Assembly: GCA_030430495.1 (NCBI GenBank)
Contig: JAUIKM010000036.1
Span: 1-64,000, forward strand
Source: a bacterium
Lineage (GTDB): Bacteria; Bacteroidota; Ignavibacteria; Kapaibacteriales; UBA7675
DNA: 64,000 bases
Direction of reading: 5' to 3'
Below the pieces are notes generated by a model. It was not told the DNA's origin, ran no database searches, and worked only from the letters and a program-made list of their open reading frames with translations. Below, in pieces: positions 17,737-27,800 of the stretch. How positions within the stretch are numbered: position 1 is the first letter of the stretch; each line of letters begins with the position of its first letter. The translations under genes were made by a program, and so were the position numbers.

Positions 17737-18920
17737 ACAGCAACATTGAATTGGAACCGATGGGCGAGGGCGCGCGACTGTACGAATATCAGCAGAGCCG
17801 GCGCTTTTTTGTGCAGGTTGCCGGCGGAATGGAAGAACTCGCCATCGCCGAGCTGACGGAACTCGGCGCTGTGGATGCAGCAGCCGCCTACCGCGGCGTG
17901 TACTGCACGGCCGACAACGAGGCGCTTTACCGCATCAACTATTGCTCCCGCCTGATTTCTCATGTCCTTGCGCCGCTCTTTTCATTCAAGTGCCACTCGA
18001 CCAAATACCTGTACAACATGGCGCGCGAATTGCGCTGGCAGGACTTCATGGATGTCGACACGTCCTTTGCGCTCGACGCGGCGGTCAGTCACAGCAAGAT
18101 TCATCATTCGCGTTATGCGATGCAGGTCCTGAAAGACGCTATTTGTGATCACTTCCGCGATCGCAACGGCAAACGACCTTCGGTTGACAGACACGAGGCG
18201 GACATACGCTTTCACCTGCACATCGACCACAACCGCGCCACGATCAGTCTCGATACGTCGGGTGAGTCGCTGCATCGCCGCGCCTACCGCACGGAGAGCG
18301 TCGAGGCCCCGATGCAGGAGACGCTCGCAGCGGCCATTGTGCGCCTGAGCGGCTGGAACGGCGAACGCGCGCTGCGCGATCCGATGTGCGGCGCCGGCAC
18401 GCTGCTCGCCGAAGCCTGGATGCATGCCACGCATCTGCCGGCGGCGTTTAAACGCGCGCACTTTGGTTTTGAGCGTCTGCCCGATTTTGAGGCCGAAAAA
18501 TGGAAGCGGATACGCGCCGCCGCCGACAGCGCTGTTATTAAAGAGGCGGATTCATTTGACGTGGCGGGCAGCGACGTCAACCCCGCGGCGGTACGCGCCG
18601 CACAGAACAACCTGGCCAATCTGCCGAATGGCGGGCGCGTTGCAATTACGCGACAGAACATCATGGATCTGCCGGGCTACACAGACACCACATTACTGAT
18701 CAATCCGCCATACGGCGTGCGCCTCGGCGAGCGCCAGGCGGCTGAAGACCTCCTGCGCGAAGTCGGCAATTTCCTGAAGCGCCGTTGCACCGGCTGCGAA
18801 GCGTATATCTACGTGGGGGATCGCAAGCTGCTCGGCGCGGTCGGGTTGCGTCCAAGCTGGAAACAAGCGCTCGTCAATGGTTCGCTCGACGGGCGCCTGG
18901 CCAAATTTGAGTTGTATTGA
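17733..18920 (+). CDS. THUMP-domain rRNA methyltransferase, RlmL N-terminal type
   Basis: Probable 23S rRNA guanine-N2 methyltransferase (RlmL/YcbY class), acting on naked or assembling rRNA. I chose GTG 17733 (VNSNIELEP): it overlaps the preceding stop as GTGA, and GGGGCAGGG lies just upstream. This gives about 395 residues. A THUMP domain covers about 55-160. The Rossmann methyltransferase domain follows, with the SAM-binding motif DPMCGAGTLLAEA near residue 215, DVNPAAVRAAQNNL, and the catalytic NPPY motif (LINPPYGVRLGE) near 322. E. coli RlmL is about 700 residues because it is fused to RlmK; this protein has only the N-terminal half, as in many phyla. The overlap implies co-translation with the outer-membrane protein, an unusual pairing. 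Confidence 0.88.
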   Translation: MNSNIELEPMGEGARLYEYQQSRRFFVQVAGGMEELAIAELTELGAVDAAAAYRGVYCTADNEALYRINYCSRLISHVLAPLFSFKCHSTKYLYNMARELRWQDFMDVDTSFALDAAVSHSKIHHSRYAMQVLKDAICDHFRDRNGKRPSVDRHEADIRFHLHIDHNRATISLDTSGESLHRRAYRTESVEAPMQETLAAAIVRLSGWNGERALRDPMCGAGTLLAEAWMHATHLPAAFKRAHFGFERLPDFEAEKWKRIRAAADSAVIKEADSFDVAGSDVNPAAVRAAQNNLANLPNGGRVAITRQNIMDLPGYTDTTLLINPPYGVRLGERQAAEDLLREVGNFLKRRCTGCEAYIYVGDRKLLGAVGLRPSWKQALVNGSLDGRLAKFELY

Positions 18921-18948
18921 CCGTGAAGCTGTGACCGGGCTCTTGTGC

Positions 18949-20067
18949 TCAGCCGGCGAACCGCTTTGCCTGTCTGAGCGGCAACTTCACCGTGACTTTG
19001 GTGCCGCAATCGGCCGCCTCGCTGACGACATTGAGTGTGCCGCCGTAGACCACCGCCAGTGATCGGGCAATCGCCAGTCCGAGACCCAGCCCCTGCTGCT
19101 CGTAAAAATTGCGATTGAACTGCACGTATGCGCCGATGTTGGAGATCTCGGCCGGCGTCATGCCGCGCCCCTCATCTTCGACCACGATGTGGTATTTACC
19201 GTCGACGACACGACCGACGATGTGAATCGGCGTTCCCTTGGTGGAAAAACGACAGGAATTGTCGAGCAGCTCCAGTACAATCTTCTGCGCATGTCCTTCG
19301 CTGATCGCCGGCATGGCATCTTCAAAATCCAGCTTGAGATCGTCCAGTCGACCGTACTCGCGGCAGGTGCGCTCAATCTCGCGAAAGCACTGATCGGCGC
19401 GGCAAAAGGCGCTTGTGTCTAGTTCGGCTGAACTGCCGTGCAGCTCGCTGTCCTGGAGCCAGATAAAAATCAGGTAGTTTTCAACCAGGCGGTGCAGCTG
19501 CTTGCCGGCGCTGGAAATGTGCGTCACCATTTCGCGGATCTGATCGCGTTCAAGCGTGCCGAATTCGGCCAGGATGAATTCGGAGAAGCCGAGAATGCTC
19601 GTGAGCGGCGTGCGGAACTCGTGCGGGATTGTAGTGTTGAGCGACTTGCGGAAACCCTCCAGGCGCGAGTCGGCCAGTTCGTAGAATTTGCGCTGTCGCT
19701 CCAGCCGCGTCTGAATCGTCGCCAGCAGCTCGTCCGCGTTAAATGGTTTAAGCAGGTAATCATCCGCGCCCAGGTTCATCGCGGCGCGCACATCGCGGTG
19801 ATCGCTCATGGCGCTCAGAAATATGAAGGGCGTCATGGAGGTCTCGCGGTTCTTGCGGATCTCCTTGAAAAAGGCGTAGCCGTCGACGTCGGGCATTGTA
19901 ATATCCGACACAATCAGGTCGGGGACGCGGCGGCGAGCGTTCTGCAGTCCTTCGCGGCCGTTGGCGGCGCTCATGACGTCAAAACCTTCAAACTGCAGGA
20001 TGCGACTCACCTGCTCGCGTAGAGGCGCTTCGTCCTCGACGATCAGAATTGTTTCCTTTGTATGCAT
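18949..20067 (-). CDS. receiver-histidine kinase hybrid, soluble
   Basis: A 372-residue cytoplasmic signalling protein with a response-regulator receiver domain first (about 1-125: ILIVEDEAPL, phospho-acceptor Asp in DLIVSDITMPD, Lys in YLLKPF). A histidine kinase follows: H-box HEFRTPLTSILG (about residue 151), N-box LELLDNSCRFSTKG, G1 DEGRGM and G2 QGLGLGLAIARSL. It has no TM or sensor domain, so input must come through phosphorylation of its own receiver by another kinase. That is a relay design frequent in Bacteroidota-like genomes and cyanobacteria. It is a single gene, convergent with the rRNA methyltransferase. Confidence 0.93.
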   Translation of the reverse strand: MHTKETILIVEDEAPLREQVSRILQFEGFDVMSAANGREGLQNARRRVPDLIVSDITMPDVDGYAFFKEIRKNRETSMTPFIFLSAMSDHRDVRAAMNLGADDYLLKPFNADELLATIQTRLERQRKFYELADSRLEGFRKSLNTTIPHEFRTPLTSILGFSEFILAEFGTLERDQIREMVTHISSAGKQLHRLVENYLIFIWLQDSELHGSSAELDTSAFCRADQCFREIERTCREYGRLDDLKLDFEDAMPAISEGHAQKIVLELLDNSCRFSTKGTPIHIVGRVVDGKYHIVVEDEGRGMTPAEISNIGAYVQFNRNFYEQQGLGLGLAIARSLAVVYGGTLNVVSEAADCGTKVTVKLPLRQAKRFAG

Positions 20068-20567
20068 ATCTGTGCTTTCGTTACGTGGTACTACCTGATT
20101 CAGCCAGGACTTTAGACACGAATGTGATGTTAAGCCGGTTGAAGCAATTTTGTAAATCTAGCAAGCAGTGGTGAGTCACACAACGTTTGCGGCAAACTTT
20201 CCAACCGCCCGGTTCTAACTTTTGGCAGGCCGACTTCCGATTCATTACCATTCCGTAATGGGACCGGCTCAGCTGCCGGCGGCTGCGAGGTGCTGATACA
20301 AAAATACCCGACGCGCGACGCGAACACATCTCCAGCCCGTAGGTTAACAAAAGAGTCAGGAAAAGCCGGCGAAAGCCGAGCGTGGGCAGGCGATAAGGAG
20401 AGCGCAGTTTGCCCCCGCGCAACGATTTTGTAGTTTCACGGCGTTTGCGGATCAGGCGTTCCCGGCGGCGGAGCAGGGCCAACGGGATGCGGATCGAAAT
20501 CGGGAGACGGCCGCACAGAGACAGGCGGCGGTTGCTGAGTTAACCAGGTTGGAAAGGACCGGGATCC
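20068..20567. other. intergenic, no gene seen
   Basis: A 500-bp gap between divergently transcribed genes. A minus-strand open frame here (20081-20482) is Arg/Ser/Cys-rich and resembles translated non-coding DNA. No hairpin or RNA gene was recognised. Confidence 0.45.
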
Positions 20568-22166
20568 ATGCGGCGTTTTTTTATCGTGGGTGTGATTCTC
20601 ATCATCGCATTTCATGCGGTGATTGCGGCGGTCTATCCGCCCGTGCTGTATTCGCTGTTGATTTTCGGGCCGCTGATCATCCTGGGCTTTTACGACTTTT
20701 TCCAAACCAAAAAAGCCATCCTGCGCAATTTTCCGATCCTGGGGCACTTCCGCTACCTGATGGAGGCCATCCGGCCGGAGATACGCCAGTACTTTATCGA
20801 GTCAGATACCGAGGGAATGCCCTTTGGGCGCGACGAGCGTTCGGTGATCTACCAGCGCGCCAAAAACGTGCGCGATACCGTGGCGTTCGGAACGATGGAA
20901 AACGTCTATGCCGCGGGCTATGAGTGGGTCAACCACAGCCTGAATCCGCAGTACGTCGACCCGGAATCGCTGCGAGTGACCATCGGAGGACCGCAGTGTG
21001 AAAAACCCTATTCGGCCAGCGTGCTGAACATCTCGGCCATGAGTTTCGGGTCGCTGTCCAACCGCGCAGTACGGGCGATGGGCCTCGGAGCCAAAATGGG
21101 CGGTTTTGCGCAGAATACGGGGGAGGGCGGCCTGAGTCCGCACCACGATGAAACCGGCGCGGACCTGATCTGGCAGATCGGGACGGGCTATTTCGGCTGC
21201 CGCGACGAGCACGGCAATTTTGACCCCGAGCTGTTCCGGACCAAAGCTGTGCGCGACAATGTTAAAATGATTGAAATCAAGCTGTCGCAGGGCGCCAAAC
21301 CGGGCCACGGCGGCATTCTGCCCGCGGCCAAACTGACGAAGGAAATCGCCGAAATACGCCACGTGCCGATGGGCCGCGACGTCAATTCACCGCCGGCGCA
21401 TACGGCCTTCAGCACGCCGACGGAACTGATGTATTTTGTGAAGCGACTGCGTGAACTTTCGGGCGGCAAACCGATTGGATTCAAACTGTGCGTCGGCAAC
21501 CCTTTTGAGTTTGCGGCTATCTGCAAGGCGATGATCGCGACCGACATCGCGCCTGATTTTATCACGGTGGACGGCGGCGAAGGCGGCACGGGCGCCGCGC
21601 CGCTGGAGTTCACCAACCACATCGGGACGCCGATGGTGGAGGGACTGGTAACGGTGCACAACCTGCTGAAAGGTTTTGGACTGCGCGGCAAAGTGCGGAT
21701 TATTGTGGCGGGTAAAGTCAGTTCGGGTTTCAGCCTGGTTAAACGCCTGGCGCTGGGCGCCGACGTCTGTTACTCGGCGCGCGCCATGATGATGGCTACC
21801 GGCTGCATCCAGGCGATGAAGTGCAACACCAACCACTGTCCGGTCGGCGTGGCGACGCAGGACGCCGCGTTGATAGCCGGTCTGAACGTTGCGGACAAGA
21901 GCCGGCGCGTGGCCAGTTACCACAGGCAGGTTCTGCACTCGCTGGCCGAAATGCTGGGAGCCATGAACGTGTCGCACCCCGGCCTGCTGCGGCCGCGGCA
22001 TATCCTTCGTCGCAACGACGACAATACGGTCAGGCGCTACGACGAAATTTTCAGCTACATCGAATCGGGCAGTCTGCAACCGGAGGGAGCGCAGCCGGAA
22101 CCATATGCCCAATGGGCGCGTTTGGCCTCCGCCGACAGCTTTGCTCCGGCCGACCAGTTCGACTGA
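20568..22166 (+). CDS. membrane-anchored FMN-binding glutamate synthase-like protein
   Basis: 532 residues. Two N-terminal TM helices (about 3-24 and 28-45) anchor a cytoplasmic domain homologous to the FMN/2-oxoglutarate domain of glutamate synthase (Pfam Glu_synthase). Visible motifs are SAMSFGSLS, GTGYFGCRD, KLSQGAKPGHGG, VDGGEGGTGAAP and PVGVATQ. Three cysteines are spaced C-x5-C-x4-C (TGCIQAMKCNTNHCPVG), the same spacing as the 3Fe-4S ligands of GltB. The glutaminase domain and an adjacent GltD partner are missing, so true glutamate synthase activity is doubtful. This stand-alone family is widespread and its substrate is not settled. The ATG follows AAGGACC. No operon partners. Confidence 0.88.
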   Translation: MRRFFIVGVILIIAFHAVIAAVYPPVLYSLLIFGPLIILGFYDFFQTKKAILRNFPILGHFRYLMEAIRPEIRQYFIESDTEGMPFGRDERSVIYQRAKNVRDTVAFGTMENVYAAGYEWVNHSLNPQYVDPESLRVTIGGPQCEKPYSASVLNISAMSFGSLSNRAVRAMGLGAKMGGFAQNTGEGGLSPHHDETGADLIWQIGTGYFGCRDEHGNFDPELFRTKAVRDNVKMIEIKLSQGAKPGHGGILPAAKLTKEIAEIRHVPMGRDVNSPPAHTAFSTPTELMYFVKRLRELSGGKPIGFKLCVGNPFEFAAICKAMIATDIAPDFITVDGGEGGTGAAPLEFTNHIGTPMVEGLVTVHNLLKGFGLRGKVRIIVAGKVSSGFSLVKRLALGADVCYSARAMMMATGCIQAMKCNTNHCPVGVATQDAALIAGLNVADKSRRVASYHRQVLHSLAEMLGAMNVSHPGLLRPRHILRRNDDNTVRRYDEIFSYIESGSLQPEGAQPEPYAQWARLASADSFAPADQFD

Positions 22167-22374
22167 CACAACTTGTTGCTCCGTCTTAAGCGGAGATGTG
22201 CGAGCGTGGACAATTTCGATATACGCAGCCGCCGGCGGCATTCTTTGAAATGTCGTGCTTTTTGTCGAATTTCCGCGCAGGCTACAAAAACCTCCCAACC
22301 GCGTCACCGCCTTAGCGACGCCGTGTACCAAGTGACAATTCACTGTTTGCCATACTTTTGAAGGATATTTAACG

Positions 22375-24477
22375 ATGACTCCACGTGCTACTATGGCTCT
22401 AATATGCGCTTTGTGCCTGAGCGCATCATCGGCTTTTGGACAGGGCTACCTGTACAATGTCGTGTCCGAACCACAGACATACCTCGAAGCGCTCAATACT
22501 TCTCCGAACGTCGTAATGACCGCGCCCGCCGATGAAATGTTGAGCGACGCGCAAAGCATCCCGTTTGGATTTGAGTTCTTTGGTCAGACATATACCGAAT
22601 ATCGCATCAGCGACAACGGCTACATCACGTTTGACGCCGCGGCGACGACGTCGATGAATGAATCGATGATCCTGCCGAACATGGATGCTCCGCTCAACTC
22701 GATCTTTGCTTTCTGGACCGGCCTGCAGCTTGCTGAAGGCGGTCAGAGCGGCAGCAACGAAATTGTGACGGGCACTTACGGCACGGCGCCGGACCGCGTG
22801 CACATCATTCAGTGGACGGGCGTGACGCCGGAAGAATTCTCACCGAGCCCGCTGCGCAAGATTACCTTTTCAATCGGTCTGCACGAAAACGGCAAATTCG
22901 ACATCAATTTTACCGACGGCCGAATCATCGGCGGCGGCGCTGCCACGTGCGGCTCGCAGGACATGAACGCCGAGTACGCGGCCGTGGTCGACGCGCCGGA
23001 CTTTGAGTTTCCGCCGCCGGCCACGCTGCCGATCACCTATCGTTTCACGACGCTCGATCGCGACTACGACATTGCGGTGACGGAATTCAACATGCCGCAG
23101 AAACTCGTTGCCTCCGAAGAGCCGCGCCCACTCGGCGCAGTCGTGCAAAACGTTGGCAATAATGTGATTAACTCGCTTGACGTGACACTCACGATCACGG
23201 GCAGCAAAGGCTACAGCTTCAACGAAACGCGCACGTTTACCGACCTGAATCTGGCGTCGAACCAGACCTGGACGATGGACGAGTACGACTGGAAACTGGA
23301 CGTGCCGGGCGAAGTCCTGACGCTTGACGTCAGCGTGGCTAACATCAATGGCGATGAGTCGTTGGACGCCGTGGCCGAGAACAATACGATGTCGGCCGAA
23401 ACCTTTGGTTTCCTTGATGTCAGCGGCACCAAACGCGTCCTGGTGGAAGAGTTCACCGGAACGTGGTGCGGTTACTGCGGCGACGGCGCTCTGGTGGTTG
23501 AGAGGATTCTGGAGGAGACTCCTTCGGTCGTCGCTGTGGCGATTCACGCCGGCGGCAGCTCGGAGCCGATGATGATCGGTCACGGCAGCGACCTCTCGCG
23601 CCGCTACGGTCCGTCCTATCCGCAGGCGCTCATCGATCGCCGTTACTTTGAAGGTGAAGAGAAGGTATGCATCAGCCGGCACCTGTGGCCCGGCGCGGTG
23701 GAGCAGGTCATGAACTCCTACACGCCGCTCAACGTCACGACGGAACACACCTACAACGCCGACACGCGCATGCTGGACTTCAGCGCCACGGCGACCTTTG
23801 TGGACTACCACGAGCCCGCCGACCTGCGTCTGCACATCTATCTGGTTGAGGACAATATTTCGAGCATGACGGACCAGCGCTACTGGCAGGTCAACTACTA
23901 CAATGCCGACGAAAGCCATCCGCACTACGATCTCGGCTCGCGCATCCCGGGATTTGTGCACAATCACGTGCTGCGCGGCGCGCCCACGGGCAGCGGCGGC
24001 GTGCGCATTCAGGTCGACGGCGATTCCTACGATCCGGGCAAGAGCTTCACGCAGGAATACAGCTTCCAGATTCCCGAGACGATGAAGGTTGAAGACATGG
24101 AGATCGTTGCCTTTGTGACCTACGAAGAGGGCGACATCACCAACCACGAGACCTATTCGTCCACGCACGCTCCGGTGCTGGATCCGACGTCCACCGATGT
24201 GAATGATCTGCGCGGCAGCGAGACGGTCGGTCTCATGTCGCCCAACCCGGCGAGCCAGCTGGCCGTGATTCCGGTTCACCTGGAGTCGACGCAGGATGTC
24301 CGCGTGGATCTGTACGCCGTGAACGGAACGCACCTGCGCACGGTGGCGCAAAAACGCGCCTTTGCCGGCGATCACAACTTTGCCGTCAACACGTCGGTTC
24401 TGTCCGCGGGCGTATACAAATTGCGTCTGACGGTGGGCGATCAGGTTGTGTGGCGCGATCTGGTTGTGGCGCGCTGA
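22375..24477 (+). CDS. secreted Omp28-like thioredoxin-fold protein with T9SS sorting domain
   Basis: A 700-residue exported protein; AAGGA at 22361-22365 precedes the ATG. After the signal peptide (about 1-23) there is an N-terminal beta module (YTEYRISDNGYITFD) and a CARDB-like module (DIAVTEFNMPQKL, VVQNVGNNVINSLDVTL). A domain resembling the Omp28 family follows from about residue 355: VLVEEFTGTWCGYCGDG with a C-x-x-C pair, as in thioredoxin folds, and YPQALIDR. The last 85 residues are a T9SS sorting domain (MSPNPASQLAVIPVHL, SAGVYKLRL, ending RDLVVAR). It probably sits on the cell surface. Whether the CGYC pair is redox-active is unknown. Confidence 0.87.
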   Translation: MTPRATMALICALCLSASSAFGQGYLYNVVSEPQTYLEALNTSPNVVMTAPADEMLSDAQSIPFGFEFFGQTYTEYRISDNGYITFDAAATTSMNESMILPNMDAPLNSIFAFWTGLQLAEGGQSGSNEIVTGTYGTAPDRVHIIQWTGVTPEEFSPSPLRKITFSIGLHENGKFDINFTDGRIIGGGAATCGSQDMNAEYAAVVDAPDFEFPPPATLPITYRFTTLDRDYDIAVTEFNMPQKLVASEEPRPLGAVVQNVGNNVINSLDVTLTITGSKGYSFNETRTFTDLNLASNQTWTMDEYDWKLDVPGEVLTLDVSVANINGDESLDAVAENNTMSAETFGFLDVSGTKRVLVEEFTGTWCGYCGDGALVVERILEETPSVVAVAIHAGGSSEPMMIGHGSDLSRRYGPSYPQALIDRRYFEGEEKVCISRHLWPGAVEQVMNSYTPLNVTTEHTYNADTRMLDFSATATFVDYHEPADLRLHIYLVEDNISSMTDQRYWQVNYYNADESHPHYDLGSRIPGFVHNHVLRGAPTGSGGVRIQVDGDSYDPGKSFTQEYSFQIPETMKVEDMEIVAFVTYEEGDITNHETYSSTHAPVLDPTSTDVNDLRGSETVGLMSPNPASQLAVIPVHLESTQDVRVDLYAVNGTHLRTVAQKRAFAGDHNFAVNTSVLSAGVYKLRLTVGDQVVWRDLVVAR

Positions 24478-24514
24478 TTGGTTCGCACCTGATTTGAGAC
24501 TGTGATTTCTTATA

Positions 24515-24552
24515 CGGCGTCCCGCAACTCGATTGCGGGACGCCGTCGTTTT
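24515..24552 (+). terminator. strong rho-independent terminator
   Basis: Perfect 13-bp stem CGGCGTCCCGCAA/TTGCGGGACGCCG with a five-base loop, followed by TCGTTTT. It lies about 38 bp after the Omp28-like gene. Confidence 0.92.
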
Positions 24553-24884
24553 AAACAGGCGTGCAGCGCTTCCGCCGACCGTTCAGGCACAAAATGCCCT
24601 ACGCTTGTACGACAACAGATGCCGTTCAGCTGATTCCGCTTGTGTATCTTGCGCTGTCTGACCTATTTGGCGCGTATTGAAAAAGCCCCGATAAAGGCCT
24701 CTTTTGTTTGTCGGCGATGTTGCAGCGGCGCTGCGCTCCGGCGGCAAAAGCTGTAACCTCAAAAAATATCGAGGTATAATCGGGGCAGATTGGACTTGCA
24801 AACCAGGGCGACCGATGTATTTTCAAAGGCTGTTCCGGTAGCTGCTCATACAAGTCTGTAACCCCTGTTTCCGCGGAAGTAAGC
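24553..24884. other. intergenic leader, no gene seen
   Basis: About 330 bp between a terminator and the 1700-residue protein. It probably contains that gene's promoter. No other element was recognised. Confidence 0.4.
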
Positions 24885-27800
24885 GTGTACAAACCGCCTG
24901 TTCTACTACTATTCCTCCTGTTTCTGCTGACATTGGCGGAAGCGGAAGCCCAGCCAAATCCATGCACCAATCCCGTTTGTGTCGGCAATGCGTATACGCA
25001 GGACGTCCACACGGGGCGCGGCGCGCAGTACGTCAGCATCGAACGCACACCGAGCCAGCAGGCCATTCGCGACGCTATGACGGTGGAGCTGTGGGTCAAG
25101 GCCGAGCGCCAGGCCAACCTGCTGCAGTATATCGCCGGACTGTGGGGACCACGCAACAGCCCGACCGACGATCAGAACGACTCCTGGGCGATTTACATCG
25201 ACGACAACGACGATCTGGTTTTTGAAATTGACGGTCCCGGCGGCAGTCAGGGCGACGTCAACAACTCTATTGTGCGTTATGCCTACGCGGCGCACTACAA
25301 TCGCTGGACGCACATTGCCGCCATTTTTGACGGAGCGAGCGAAACCGTGCGTCTGTACGTCGACGGCGTCGATCGCGGCAGCAACCGCAACGCAGCGTTT
25401 CCGGCGTCTCAACTTCAGACTCCTGCGGCGGCCGACCTGCTGATGCGACTGGGAAGCACCAACGGCCGAACGGACAATGCGTCCTACCGCACCTTTCGCG
25501 GCCAGATCGATGAATTCAAAGTCTGGTCGCGCGTGCTTGACGCAACGGAAATCATCTGTGGTCGCGACCGCGCCGCCCGCGGCAATGAAGCCGGCCTCGT
25601 GATTTACTTTCGCTGCAACGAAGCACCGGCGGCGCGCGAACTCTGCGATGCCACCGGCAACAACAACGTCGGGCGCATCAGCAGCAACGGCCGGTGTGAG
25701 GAAAGCGACCGGACCGTCGACAACACAATTCTGATTGAAGGCCTGCCGTCGCCTTTGCGCGCGACGCTCGAATGTGTCAACGCGCAATCCTGGACATTTA
25801 CCGTAACCGACACTTCGGCCTGTGGAGGCAACTACCGCGTCATTCCGGCAGGCGCCGGTCGTGGTTTTTATTCGATCACGCCATCGGGATTACAGAATTT
25901 CGAGCCGGGCGTGCCGCGCACATTTACGCTGACTGTACAGACGGATCTGGTGGGGCAGCTGCCCAATGCGCGAATTCAGGTGGACCGCGAGCTTGAGTTC
26001 GGCAATCAATGCGCCCGCTCGCAGCGCCTCAATCTGATTGTGGATCGCGTCACCGAGCTGGAATTTTCCGAGTCAATTGTGATATACGACACTCTGCTTG
26101 CCGGCTGCCGAGACACGCCCTTCCGCGATACCGTCATCACCATCCGCAACAACAGCCGCGCCATTGGCACAAACCGACCTGTCAGAATTGAATCGATCAG
26201 CACAAATCTTCCGCGCGTGTTCCGCGTTATCCCTGAGCGGCCGCTGCCGACGAATGTGAATGTCGATGAGGAATTCAGTTTTCGGGTTCGGTTTCTCTCA
26301 AACGACTCGACCGGCATGTATCGCGACACTGTGCGAATTGTCTCCGACGATTGCTCGCCGTTGGCGCTCATCCTGCTTGAGGGTATTGAACAGGAAGCGC
26401 TTTCGGTGCGACATGTCGACAGCGGTTTACGCCTGGATTCGATCGCTTTTGAGGATATTTGCCCGTTGCTGCTCAGCGAGCCGCGCGCCTGGCTGTGGTC
26501 CAATGAAATGTCTTTTCCATTTGGCGTGGACAGCATCACGCTGCCGGATTTCATTCGAATGATTCCAGCGATACGCAGTTTTCCCTATGTGCTGGCGGAC
26601 AACTTTGCATATCGCGCCAATTACTTCCGTTTTCGCCCGCCGACTTCGGGCCGTTTTGTGGACTCAATTGTTTTCCACGCAACGGTTTCGGGCTGTCAGA
26701 TCGAGCGCAAAGTCTACGTCAGCGGCAAGGGAATATCGAGTGAAGTCGAGTTTACAACACCTGCGCCGGTGGACTTTGGAACAATTGTCGTCGGTCAGGT
26801 CGGAGCCAATTCCGTCAACGTGCGCAACGCAGGTGAAGACCAGATCCGCGTATCGCTGAACCTTGAAATCGGTGAACAGTTTTTCATTGTCGGACCGTCG
26901 GTATTCAACCTGAATCCGGGGCAGTCGCGCACCGTCAACCTTGAATTCCGGCCGCTGGAGGACTCCTGCTACTTCGACAAACTGCACGTCTTTGAACAGA
27001 CCTGTTTCCGCACGGACGAGATCCGGCTGATGGGTTGCGGTCAGGTCGAGCGTTTTCGCTTCGACCCGATCGTATTGCGCACGGAGAACGTGGTCAGCTG
27101 CCGCTCGCAGCGCGACACGATCGACATCATCAATATCTCCGGCGCGACGCAGACACTGCGCAACGTCGACCTGGTCGGCAATCCGGGTACTTTTGTGGCG
27201 GTTCAGCCGGCGGCCTATCCGGCTGGTCCGTTTACGCTGGCCAACGGCGAGCGCCAACGTTTTATCTTTGACTATGTGCCGGGCAGCGGTCCCGACCGCG
27301 TCGACCGGGTCTTTTTGCGCTATGAAGCCGATGGGGAAGTGTGGGAGGCGCCGATGATCGGCGCTTCGGTTTCGCCACGCCTCTACGTAACGCCGCTGAC
27401 CGTATACGGTCAGGTGGAGGTCGGTTCGTCGGCCGTCCAGGTTGTCGTGGTGGAAAACGCCTCCTCGATCAGTCTTGATCTGGACGGTGTAAATCTTCCT
27501 CCGGGATTCAGTCTGCAAAATCCCGGACGTTTGCCGACTGTTCTGGATGCGCGCGATACGATTCGCCTCAACGTGATCTTTACGCCTGTGGCCGAACAGA
27601 TTTATGGCGGCACGGACCAGTTTGTGGCTTTTTCCAACAGTCCCTGTCCGGGCGTGCGCACACCGGCGACCATTCGCGGCGAGGGCGTGATCCGCCTGCT
27701 CGACGTCCGGCGCGAGACAATTCCATTCGGTTATACGCCACCCTGCGACTGCGCGGTGGACGTTGTGCCGGTGTTCAACACTTCCGACCTGCTGGACATG

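Noticed and set aside
20081-20482. 133-codon minus-strand open frame
   Set aside because: Basic, Cys-rich translation without domain or ribosome site, in a region expected to hold promoters.
22870-24375. 501-codon minus-strand open frame
   Set aside because: Antisense shadow of the Omp28-like T9SS gene with no recognisable protein features.
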